From Acidovorax sp. sif1233 (lineage in GTDB: Bacteria; Pseudomonadota; Gammaproteobacteria; Burkholderiales; Burkholderiaceae_C), in assembly GCF_019218755.1 (NCBI RefSeq), contig NZ_JAHUWZ010000001.1, positions 992,001 through 1,056,000 on the forward strand: 64,000 nucleotides of DNA, given 5' to 3'. The position numbers and the translations under genes were made by a program. Under the pieces are notes generated by a model that made no database searches, had not been told where the DNA came from, and saw only the letters and a list, made by a program, of their open reading frames with translations. Shown here one piece after another: positions 48,548 to 55,927 of this stretch. The stretch's first letter is position 1; each line of letters starts with the position of its first letter.

Positions 48548-48585
48548 TTTCCTGAATTTTCAGTAAATACTGAAAATTCAGGAAA
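48548..48585. promoter_or_regulatory. Perfect 38-bp palindromic operator
   Basis: An 18-bp inverted repeat with no mismatch around a central AA: TTTCCTGAATTTTCAGTA-aa-TACTGAAAATTCAGGAAA. It is composed of two nested 12-bp dyads, CTGAATTTTCAG and CTGAAAATTCAG, with centres 18 bp apart. It lies directly upstream of the GbsR/MarR gene and between it and the divergent acyltransferase gene, a fitting site for two regulator dimers. Confidence 0.85.
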
Positions 48586-48716
48586 TTGTGGACTGCAGGG
48601 CTGGGTTATCCGGCAAGACACCTGGGCGACCAGCATCGAATCCGAAGGACGGCGACAATAGAGAGTTTTGGGCTGTGTTCCTGTAGGCGCACGGCTTGCC
48701 CACTACCTGCCGCAGC

Positions 48717-49835
48717 ATGTCCTCTTCCCTTTCCCGCACGCCCGTCATCGACATGGCCAAAGGCCTGGCATGCATCGCTATCGTCTGGCACCACCTGGCC
48801 TTCTACGGGCCCATGTCGGACATCGCGCAGCCCCTGGCCCCGGGGCTCATCGCCTGGCTGTACGACTACGGCCGCATGGCGGTGCAGGTGTTCCTGGTGA
48901 TCGGCGGCTACCTGGCCGCCGCCAGCCTGGCGCCGCAGGGCGTGCCGCGCTTCGACCACGCAGGCCACGCGATCGCCAAGCGCTTCGTGCGGCTGGTGGT
49001 GCCCTATGCCGTGGCGCTGCTGCTGACGGTGGTGGTGGCCGCGCTGGTGCGGCCGTGGATGGAGCACGCTTCCGTGCCGGACGAGCCCACCCTGGCGCAG
49101 CTGCTGGCCAACGCGCTGCTGCTGCAGGACATCGTCGGCGAGAGCGCGCTTTCCGCAGGCGTCTGGTACGTGGCCATCGACTTTCAGCTGTTCGCGGTGA
49201 GCGTGCTGGCATGGGCCGGAGCGCGCGCGTTGCCTGGCGCCTGGGCCCGGCGGCATGCGGCGTGGCTGGCGCAGGGCGCGATCGTGGCGGGCGTGGCCCT
49301 GTCGCTGTGGGTGTTCAACCGCATGCCCGAGCTGGACATGTGGGCCGTGTATTTCTTCGGCGCGTACGGGCTGGGCATGCTGGCCTACTGGGCCGTGCGG
49401 GCGCGCCAGGCGTGGGGCTGGCTCGCCGCGATGGTGCTGCTCGGGGGCGTTGCGCTGGCCATTGACCACCGTGGCCGCATCCTGGTGGCCCTGGTGACGG
49501 CGCTGTGCCTGGTGGCTGCCCTGCGCTCAAAAGGCGTGCGGTCATGGCGCGGGGTGGGGCCGCTGGTGCAGCTCGGGCAGATGTCGTACTCGGTGTTCCT
49601 GGTGCACTTCGCGGTGTGCCTGCTCGTGAACGCGGTGGTCAGCCACCTGTGGCCCGCATCGCCGGTGCCCAACGCGCTGGGCATGCTGCTGGCGTTCGTG
49701 CTGTCGCTGGCGGCGGGGCGGCAGCTGTATCTGCGCGTGGAGCGCCACGTGCCCTCCTGGACCACGGCCTTGCGCTGGCAGATGGGGCTGGTGGGGGCGG
49801 GCATGCTGGTGGCGGTATCCAGCAACTGGGCATGA
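48717..49835 (+). CDS. Acyltransferase 3 family membrane protein
   Basis: Integral-membrane O-acyltransferase, 372 residues with about ten hydrophobic segments. Family markers: PVIDMAKGLACIAIVWHHLA (active-site His region), AVQVFLVIGGYLAAASL, GVWYVAIDFQLFAVSVLAW and LGQMSYSVFLVHFAVCLLVN. It probably acylates an envelope glycan or lipid, but no glycan genes adjoin it. Start at 48717 or an upstream TTG at 48696. Divergent from the bd-oxidase operon. Confidence 0.87.
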   Translation: MSSSLSRTPVIDMAKGLACIAIVWHHLAFYGPMSDIAQPLAPGLIAWLYDYGRMAVQVFLVIGGYLAAASLAPQGVPRFDHAGHAIAKRFVRLVVPYAVALLLTVVVAALVRPWMEHASVPDEPTLAQLLANALLLQDIVGESALSAGVWYVAIDFQLFAVSVLAWAGARALPGAWARRHAAWLAQGAIVAGVALSLWVFNRMPELDMWAVYFFGAYGLGMLAYWAVRARQAWGWLAAMVLLGGVALAIDHRGRILVALVTALCLVAALRSKGVRSWRGVGPLVQLGQMSYSVFLVHFAVCLLVNAVVSHLWPASPVPNALGMLLAFVLSLAAGRQLYLRVERHVPSWTTALRWQMGLVGAGMLVAVSSNWA

Positions 49836-49900
49836 GGCAGGAACAGGTTCTGAGGGCCGCAGCAAACCCCTGAGGTGCCGCGCGGCGGCACCTGGCGCAA

Positions 49901-50281
49901 TCAGCCTCGCAGCTTGCGCTCCCGGCGCTTGCGCTGGCGGTCGAGGAACCAGGCCATGAAGGGCAGGATCAGCATCGATCCAGGAATCACCCAGATGAAA
50001 AGGTAGGGGCTGACGGAAGACGCCGACCGCATCACATCGCGCAGGTGCGTGCGTTCGTCGGCGGTCCAGTTGCCCTGGCGGCGCTGCTGCACCAGCCACA
50101 CCACCGAGCCCTTCATCGTGGCCATCTCGCGCTTGAGGCGGCTCTTCTCGCGGCTGTTGCCGGCCAGGAACGAGCAGAACCATTCCGGCGCGCGCTCCAT
50201 CCGCCTTTGAAAGGCGACGGTCGAGTCCGGGTCGAACGTTTCGATGAGCGGGTTGTCGGGGGGTGGAGGCGGGCTGGTCAT
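49901..50281 (-). CDS. Small membrane protein with LETM1-like segment
   Basis: 126 residues, function unknown. A Pro-rich start, a charged middle (RMERAPEWFCSFLAGNSREK), then VSPYLFIWVIPGSMLILPFM as the single membrane helix, and a basic tail (DRQRKRRERKLRG). The LRDVMR...IPGSMLILP pattern resembles the start of the LETM1 domain (which in mitochondria has PF-x-E-LLP); this is a weak similarity by eye. ATG at 50281 or 50293. Its neighbour on the same strand is rnk, 73 bases upstream. Confidence 0.6.
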   Translation of the reverse strand: MTSPPPPPDNPLIETFDPDSTVAFQRRMERAPEWFCSFLAGNSREKSRLKREMATMKGSVVWLVQQRRQGNWTADERTHLRDVMRSASSVSPYLFIWVIPGSMLILPFMAWFLDRQRKRRERKLRG

Positions 50282-50354
50282 GGCGGATGCCATTGTCACT
50301 GCATGTGGCGGTGGCACCAAGCGTGGTGCCGCCAGGCGACGTTTCGTCGCGCGG

Positions 50355-50768
50355 TCAGCGGTGGAGTTCGCCCGCGCTTTCGGGCTGGTACAGAAGGTCC
50401 TTCACCCGCACCGTCATCGACTTGCCGCCCGGGCCGGGCCAAGCGAGTTCGTCGCCCACGGACAGGCCCAGCAGGGCGCTGCCCACGGGCGCGAAAATCG
50501 AGATCCGGTCCGCGCTGCCGTCCATGTCGCGGGGGTAGACGAGCGTCAGGCAGAACTCCTTTCCCGTCTCCAGGATCGAGAACTGCACGGTGGAGTTCAT
50601 CGTGACCACGTGCGGCGGGATTTCTTCCGGGGCCACCACGTCGGCGCGGTCCAGCTCCGCCTGCAGTTCGGCCTTGCCCGGAAAGACGCTGGCCGGAATG
50701 GCTGCCAGAAGGGCCTCGATGCGGTCAACGTCCAGGGACGACAGGATGATCTGGGGCTTGCGCGCCAT
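50355..50768 (-). CDS. rnk: Nucleoside diphosphate kinase regulator Rnk
   Basis: GreA/GreB-like protein that binds RNA polymerase secondary channel without the acidic coiled-coil tip; 137 residues. N-terminal short helical hairpin (LDVDRIEALLAAIPASVFPG) and C-terminal GreA_GreB domain (VVTMNSTVQFSILE, ISIFAPVGSALLGLSVGDEL, VRVKDLLYQPESAGE). ATG at 50768; GAGGTACC upstream. Rnk affects nucleotide pools and alginate in Pseudomonas; here its role is inferred from family only. Confidence 0.9.
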   Translation of the reverse strand: MARKPQIILSSLDVDRIEALLAAIPASVFPGKAELQAELDRADVVAPEEIPPHVVTMNSTVQFSILETGKEFCLTLVYPRDMDGSADRISIFAPVGSALLGLSVGDELAWPGPGGKSMTVRVKDLLYQPESAGELHR

Positions 50769-50849
50769 GGCGGTACCTCGGTGGTGTGTTGCAAAGCGCG
50801 GGACTGTAGACCATCGCCAATCTCGCACTGCCGAGCACGGTCATTCGGG

Positions 50850-50909
50850 GCGGCCCCACGGCGGCCCGCCCGCTTCCCCCGGTGGGGACGGCGCTGGGGG
50901 CCCGGAGGG
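50850..50909 (-). repeat. GC-rich 3'-end repeat variant downstream of the Bug-protein gene
   Basis: Right after the stop codon, read on the minus strand: CCCTCCGGGCCCCCAGCGCC, CCCCACCGGGGG, GCGGGCGGGCCGCC. It keeps the C-run/G-run dyad of the family but not the CTGGC/GCCAG hairpin. Confidence 0.45.
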
Positions 50910-51911
50910 TCAATCCCCCTGGATGTTGCGCGCCTTGATCAGCGCTCCAAACCGTGTGCTGTCGATGGATGCACGGGCGTTGAAGTCGGCCGGGGACATC
51001 GGTGCGGGAACGCCTCCGAGTGCCGCGATGCGCTCCTTCACGGCCGGTGTGGCCAGCACCTTGTTGATCTCGCGGTTCAGGCGGCTGACCACCTCGGGCG
51101 GCGTGCCAGCCGGGGCGTAGAAGCCGAACCAGGTGTCGGCATCGAAGCCCTTGAGGCCCACCTCTTCGAGCGTGGGCACGTCCGGGAACAGCGGCGAGCG
51201 CCTGGAGCTGCCCACCGCCAGCAGCTTGAGCTTGCCCGCCTTCACGTGCTGCAGGCCGATGCCGGGGTCGAACATGAAGTCCACCTGCCCGCCCAGCAGG
51301 TCCTGCATGGCGGGGGCTGCGCCGCGATAGGGCACATGCACCGCGAACACGTTGGCCTGGGCCTTGAGCATCTCGGCCGCCAGGTGCGGCGAGCTGCCGT
51401 TGCCCGGCGTGCCGAAGGTCAGCTTGCCGGGGTTGGCCTTGAGGTACTTCAGGAACTCCTGAATGTTGTTGACCGGCAGCGTGGGCCGGACCTCCAGGAA
51501 CACCAGCACCCGCGCCGCGGCGGCCACCGGGACCAGGTCCTTGGCGGGGTCGAACGGCATCTTGGGGTACAGGTGCGGGTTGACCGACACCATGCCGCCC
51601 GAGCTCATGAGCAGGGTGTAGCCGTCCGCCGGCGACTTGGCCACGGCTTCGCCGCCGATGTTGCCGCCGGCGCCGCCCCGGTTCTCCACCACCACGGGCT
51701 GACCGAGCGCGGCCTGCAGCGGCACCGTGACCGCGCGGGCGATCTGGTCCGCAGCGCCGCCCGCCGGGAAATTGACCACCACCTTGATGGGTTTGCCAGG
51801 CCAGGTGTCTGCGCGTGCCGCGGCGGGCAGCAGCAGCAGGCTGGACGCGGCGCCGGCCAGGGCTAGCGCGCCCAGCAGGCGGCGCGTGGTGCGAGGGGGA
51901 AATGAATGCAT
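50910..51911 (-). CDS. Bug/TctC-family periplasmic substrate-binding protein
   Basis: Tripartite tricarboxylate transporter-type receptor, 333 residues; signal ends LPAAARA. Hallmarks: WPGKPIKVVVNFPAGGAADQ, VENRGGAGGNIGGEAVA, LTFGTPGNGSSPHLAAEMLK, HVPYRGAAPAMQDLLGGQVD, and FYAPAGTPPEVVSRLN. As often in Burkholderiales, no TctAB membrane genes adjoin. It follows the benzoylformate decarboxylase gene by 95 bases and may bind an aromatic acid used by it; ligand inferred. Confidence 0.92.
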   Translation of the reverse strand: MHSFPPRTTRRLLGALALAGAASSLLLLPAAARADTWPGKPIKVVVNFPAGGAADQIARAVTVPLQAALGQPVVVENRGGAGGNIGGEAVAKSPADGYTLLMSSGGMVSVNPHLYPKMPFDPAKDLVPVAAAARVLVFLEVRPTLPVNNIQEFLKYLKANPGKLTFGTPGNGSSPHLAAEMLKAQANVFAVHVPYRGAAPAMQDLLGGQVDFMFDPGIGLQHVKAGKLKLLAVGSSRRSPLFPDVPTLEEVGLKGFDADTWFGFYAPAGTPPEVVSRLNREINKVLATPAVKERIAALGGVPAPMSPADFNARASIDSTRFGALIKARNIQGD

Positions 51912-52006
51912 GCTTGTCTCCAGGTGTGGCCCGGGCGTGCCGGGTCTTGTGTGCTTCTTTTGCGGGGTGAAACCAAGGGATGGCGGGGCTCGCCGTGGCG
52001 GTCGTG

Positions 52007-53659
52007 TCAGGCCACGTCCACCTCCACCAGGATGGCGCGCGGATGGGCCAGCGCCGTGCGCAGCACGTCCGGCAGCTCGCTGGCGTCGCTCACGCGCACG
52101 GCATCGCAGCCCTGGCCCCGGGCCAGCGCCAGGAAGTCCAGGTCCGGCAGGTCGGTGCCCTCCAGCTTGTCACTCTCGTGGAAGCCGAAGGTGGGCGCGA
52201 ACTCCTGCAGCGCCGCGTACCGGCGGTTCTTGAGGATGATGAACGTGATGGGTAGCTCGAGCTGCGCGGCGCTCCACAGCGCCTGGATGGAGTACATCGC
52301 CGAACCATCGCCGATGAGGCCGATGACCTTGCGGTCGGGCCTGGCCAGCGCCACGCCCACGGCGGCGGGCAGGCCGTAGCCCAGGCCGCCGCTGCACATG
52401 GTGTAGAAGGTCTCGCTCTGCAGGATGGGCAGGTAGGCGTGCATGGCCGCGCGGGAGCTGGGGGCTTCCTCCACCACGATGGAGGCCGCTTCGCGCACCT
52501 CGGCCAGCGTCTGCATCACATAGGGCACGCTCATCAGGGCGGAGGGCTCCGCGCGCGGCCGTGCGGCGCGCGCGGGGGGAAGGTCGCGCCCGGCGGGCGC
52601 GGGGCGTGCGAGCAGATCCTGCACGCCCAGGCGCACGCTGCCCACGGCCGAGGTGCCCTCGGGCGTCCAGGCGGCCGTGCCGGGGTCGTCGATCAGCTGC
52701 ACCAGATGCGCGCCGGGGGGCACGTGCGGCCCGAAGCCTTCGACGTGGTAGGTGAACGCGGCGGCGCCGAGCGCAAAGACCAGGTCATGGCCGCCGAGCA
52801 GCGACACGATCTTCTCGCGCATGGCCGGCAGCACGCCCGCGAACAGGCGGTGGTCCTGCGGAAAGCCGCAGCGGCCGGACATGGGGGCGATCCATACGGC
52901 GGCGTTGTGCCGCTCGGCCAGGGCCAGCACATCGTCCCAGGCGCGGTCGCGGTCCACTGCGGCGCCGACCACGAAGACCGGGCGCTGCGCGGCGTCGAGT
53001 GCGTCGCCGATGGCCTGCAGCACGCGCGGCTCGGGGCGCGTCTCGCTGCTCACGGTGCGCGCCTGCAGCGGCTCGCAGGGCTTGTCCCAGTCGTCCGCAG
53101 GAATGGACACCAGCACCGGCCCGCGCGGCTGCTGCATCGCGATGTAGTAGGCGCGCGCGATGGCCAGCGGCACGTCCTCGGCACGGGCGGGCTCGATGCT
53201 CCACTTCACATAGGGCTTGGGCAGCTCGGTGGCCTGGCCCGAAAACAGGAACGGGTCGAACGGCAGGATGGACCGCGCCTGCTGCCCGGCCGTGATGACC
53301 ATGGGCGTGCGGTTCTTGTGCGCCGTGAAAATGTTGCCCATCGCATGGCCCACGCCGGCCGCCGAATGCAGGTTCACGAAGGCGGCGTTGTGGCTCGCCT
53401 GCGCATAGCCATCGGCCATGCCCACCACCACGGATTCCTGCAGGCCCAGGATGTAGCGGAAGTCGCTGGGGAAGTCGAGGAACAGCGGCAGCTCCGTGGA
53501 GCCGGGGTTGCCGAAGATGGTGTTGATCTCGAAGCCGCGCAGCAGGTCGAGCACCACCTCGCGCACCGTGGGGCGGCTGGAGGGGGCGGGCGCGGCAGGG
53601 GCCGTGTTCTTGGGGAGAGCCTGGAGCATGGGGCGTGGCGGTGCTGAAGAGGAAGGCAT
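52007..53659 (-). CDS. mdlC: Benzoylformate decarboxylase (ThDP-dependent)
   Basis: Converts benzoylformate to benzaldehyde and CO2; 550 residues. It aligns by eye to Pseudomonas putida MdlC: FGNPGST (Ser54), ILGLQE (Glu55-type activator, residue 75), NLHSAAG (His98) and TYHVEG (second active-site His), plus ThDP/Mg motif GDGSAM...ILKN. These Ser/His residues separate it from acetolactate synthases. ATG at 53659 is chosen as a compromise: starts at 53683 and 53629 are also in frame and none has a strong ribosome site. It forms an operon with the Bug protein and is divergent from a LysR gene. No mandelate racemase/dehydrogenase is in the window. Confidence 0.87.
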   Translation of the reverse strand: MPSSSAPPRPMLQALPKNTAPAAPAPSSRPTVREVVLDLLRGFEINTIFGNPGSTELPLFLDFPSDFRYILGLQESVVVGMADGYAQASHNAAFVNLHSAAGVGHAMGNIFTAHKNRTPMVITAGQQARSILPFDPFLFSGQATELPKPYVKWSIEPARAEDVPLAIARAYYIAMQQPRGPVLVSIPADDWDKPCEPLQARTVSSETRPEPRVLQAIGDALDAAQRPVFVVGAAVDRDRAWDDVLALAERHNAAVWIAPMSGRCGFPQDHRLFAGVLPAMREKIVSLLGGHDLVFALGAAAFTYHVEGFGPHVPPGAHLVQLIDDPGTAAWTPEGTSAVGSVRLGVQDLLARPAPAGRDLPPARAARPRAEPSALMSVPYVMQTLAEVREAASIVVEEAPSSRAAMHAYLPILQSETFYTMCSGGLGYGLPAAVGVALARPDRKVIGLIGDGSAMYSIQALWSAAQLELPITFIILKNRRYAALQEFAPTFGFHESDKLEGTDLPDLDFLALARGQGCDAVRVSDASELPDVLRTALAHPRAILVEVDVA

Positions 53660-53721
53660 TGATCTTCGGCGGGCATGCGTCATCCATCAATACAATGAAA
53701 CGACTAAGCGGTATTCATCCA

Positions 53722-54621
53722 ATGCATATCAAGGACATCGACCTCAATCTGCTGCGGCTGTTCGACGCGGTCTACCGCACGCGCAACGTGAGCCGGGCCG
53801 CCGAGCTGCTGGACCTCACCCAGCCCGCCGCCAGCCAGGCGCTGACGCGGCTGCGCCTGCTGATCAAGGACCCGCTGTTCGTGCGCGCGGGCGGCGGCGT
53901 GGAGCCCACGCCCAAGGCCGACCGGCTGGCCGATGCGGTGCGCGGCGCGCTCGGACTGCTGGAGGAGGCGCTCAACGAGTCCGCGCTGTTCGACCCGGCG
54001 AATTCGCGCAAGGTGTTCCGCATCCACATGAGCGACATCGGCGAAGGCCGCTTTCTGCCGGACCTGATGGTGGCGCTGCGGCGCGAGGCACCCGGCGTGC
54101 GGCTGGAGACGCTGCCCGTGCCGCGCAGCGAGATCGCGCAGCGGCTGGACAGCGGGCGCATCGACTTCGCCTTTGGTTTCCTGCCGACGGTGAAGGACAC
54201 GCAGCGCGTGGAGCTCATCCAGGACCGCTACGTGGTGCTCCTGCGCGCCGGCCACCCCTTTGCCGCGCGAAGGCGCGCCGGGGCCGGCCTGCTCAAGGAC
54301 CTGCGGCAGCTGGAGTTCGTGGCCGTGCGCACGCATTCGGACACGCTGCGGATCCTGGAGATGCTGCAGCTCGAAGACCGCCTGCGCCTGACCACCGAGC
54401 ACTTCATGGTGCTGCCCGCCATCGTGCGGGCCACGGACCTCGCGGTGGTGATGCCGCGCAACATCGCGCGCACCTTCGCGGCCGATGGGGGCTACACCCT
54501 CATCGAGCCGCCCTTGCCGCTGCGGGATTTCACGGTGTCGCTGCACTGGAGCCGCCGGTTCGAGAGCGATCCGGGCAACCAGTGGCTGAGGGGGGTGATC
54601 GAAAGGCTCTTCAGCGAGTAG
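53722..54621 (+). CDS. LysR-family transcriptional regulator (NahR/DntR-like)
   Basis: DNA-binding regulator, 299 residues. N-terminal helix-turn-helix: IDLNLLRLFDAVYRTRNVSR, AAELLDLTQPAASQALTRLR; C-terminal effector domain similar to NahR/NodD-type (RKVFRIHMSDIGEGRFLPDL). ATG at 53722 matches the family start; the longer frame lacks support. It is divergent from mdlC with about 60 bases between; the dyad ATGAA-N14-TTCAT at 53695-53718 is a possible binding site. It likely senses an aromatic acid and controls mdlC. Confidence 0.9.
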   Translation: MHIKDIDLNLLRLFDAVYRTRNVSRAAELLDLTQPAASQALTRLRLLIKDPLFVRAGGGVEPTPKADRLADAVRGALGLLEEALNESALFDPANSRKVFRIHMSDIGEGRFLPDLMVALRREAPGVRLETLPVPRSEIAQRLDSGRIDFAFGFLPTVKDTQRVELIQDRYVVLLRAGHPFAARRRAGAGLLKDLRQLEFVAVRTHSDTLRILEMLQLEDRLRLTTEHFMVLPAIVRATDLAVVMPRNIARTFAADGGYTLIEPPLPLRDFTVSLHWSRRFESDPGNQWLRGVIERLFSE

Positions 54622-54661
54622 GGTGCGGTGGGGGGAGGGCGGTGCGCCTCGCTTCAAATAA

Positions 54662-54677
54662 CTGTATATTTATACAG
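54662..54677 (+). promoter_or_regulatory. LexA (SOS) box
   Basis: CTGT-ATATTTAT-ACAG, with A and T completing ACTG...CAGT on both sides, matches the LexA consensus CTGT-N8-ACAG with an all-A/T core. It ends two bases before the ATG of the radical SAM gene, so repressor bound here would block both promoter and start region. The gene is predicted to be DNA-damage inducible. Confidence 0.85.
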
Positions 54678-54679
54678 TC

Positions 54680-55855
54680 ATGAAGCCAAAACCTGCCGCC
54701 GACCCCGACCTGCCCGACGCACCGGCGGAAGTGCGCGTCCCCCTGCAGGCCATCCGGGGCCGGGGGGCCGCCACGGCCATGCCGCACCGGTTCAGCCGCG
54801 ATGTGCGCGAGGCGGTGGATGATGGCTGGAACCACGGCCCGCAGGGCGCGGGAGGGGCGGATGGGGATGATGATGGCGGCGGGCCCGCCCCCGCCACCAC
54901 GGTGCACCTGGAGACGGCCCGCAGCGCCATCTGCGCCAACGACTCCCCCGACATTTTTTTCGAGCTGTCCGTCAATCCCTACCGGGGGTGCGAGCACGGC
55001 TGCGTGTACTGCTACGCCCGGCCCACGCACAGCTATCTCAATTTTTCGCCCGGGCTCGACTTCGAGACCCAGATCGTGGCCAAGCACAACATCGCCGAGG
55101 TGCTGCGTCGCGAACTGGCGCAGCCGCGTTATGTGCCGCGCCTGCTCAACATCGGTTCGGCCACCGACTGCTACCAGCCCGTGGAGCGCGAACTCAGGCT
55201 CACGCGCGGCCTCATCGAGGTGATGCGCGATGCACGGCACCCGTTCTCGCTCATCACCAAGTCGAGCGGGGTGGAGCGCGATCTCGATCTGCTCGCGCCG
55301 CTGGCAGCGCAGCAACTGACCGCGGTGTACGTGACGATCACCACGCTCGACCCGCTGCTGGCGCGCCGCATGGAGCCGCGCGCCGCCGCCCCCCACCGGC
55401 GCCTTCGCACGCTGCGCACGCTGGCCGAGGCCGGCATTCCGGTGGGCGTGAGCGTGGCCCCGCAGATCCCCTTCATCACCGAAGACATGGAGCAGGTGCT
55501 GGAGGCCGCGCGCGATGCGGGGGCCAGGAGCGCGTTCTATACCGTGCTGCGCCTGCCGTGGGAGCTGGACGCGGTGTTCCGCGAATGGCTGCAGGTGCAC
55601 TACCCGCAGCGCGCGGCGCGCGTGATGGCGCGGGTGCAGGATTTGCACAATCTCGATGCGGCCCAGCGCAGTGCGGGCAAGAGCTACGACAGCAGCTTCG
55701 CCACCCGCATGAAGGGCAGCGGCCTGTGGGCGGACATGCTGCGCCAGCGGTTCGCGGGGGCGTGCCGGCGGCTGGGGCTCAACCGGGAGCGGCTGGAGCT
55801 GGACCTGTCGCAGTTCAGGCCGGGGCTTGCGCGCGGGCAGGGCAGCCTGTTCTGA
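54680..55855 (+). CDS. PA0069/Rv2578c-family radical SAM protein (SplB-like)
   Basis: Radical S-adenosylmethionine enzyme, 391 residues. The [4Fe-4S] ligands are in RGCEHGCVYCYARPTHSY (CxxxCxxC); also NIGSATDCYQPVERELRLTR and GVSVAPQIPFITEDMEQVLE. The family (COG1533) is related to spore photoproduct lyase; its reaction is not established to my knowledge. Residues 45-75 are a Gly/Asp-rich low-complexity insertion. The LexA box directly upstream suggests a DNA-repair role. ATG at 54680 leaves almost no leader; a later start would remove the conserved RVPLQAIRGRGAAT. Confidence 0.9.
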   Translation: MKPKPAADPDLPDAPAEVRVPLQAIRGRGAATAMPHRFSRDVREAVDDGWNHGPQGAGGADGDDDGGGPAPATTVHLETARSAICANDSPDIFFELSVNPYRGCEHGCVYCYARPTHSYLNFSPGLDFETQIVAKHNIAEVLRRELAQPRYVPRLLNIGSATDCYQPVERELRLTRGLIEVMRDARHPFSLITKSSGVERDLDLLAPLAAQQLTAVYVTITTLDPLLARRMEPRAAAPHRRLRTLRTLAEAGIPVGVSVAPQIPFITEDMEQVLEAARDAGARSAFYTVLRLPWELDAVFREWLQVHYPQRAARVMARVQDLHNLDAAQRSAGKSYDSSFATRMKGSGLWADMLRQRFAGACRRLGLNRERLELDLSQFRPGLARGQGSLF

Positions 55856-55927
55856 GCCAGGCCGGGCTGCGAGGGAAGTGGAAGTGGCCGGAGCTGGCCG
55901 GAACGCACAAGTCCGGCTTGCTCGCCG

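Noticed and set aside
52007-53659. Acetolactate synthase or oxalyl-CoA decarboxylase instead of benzoylformate decarboxylase
   Set aside because: The active-site Ser in GNPGST and His in NLHSAAG with the second His in YH match benzoylformate decarboxylase, and no small-subunit gene adjoins.
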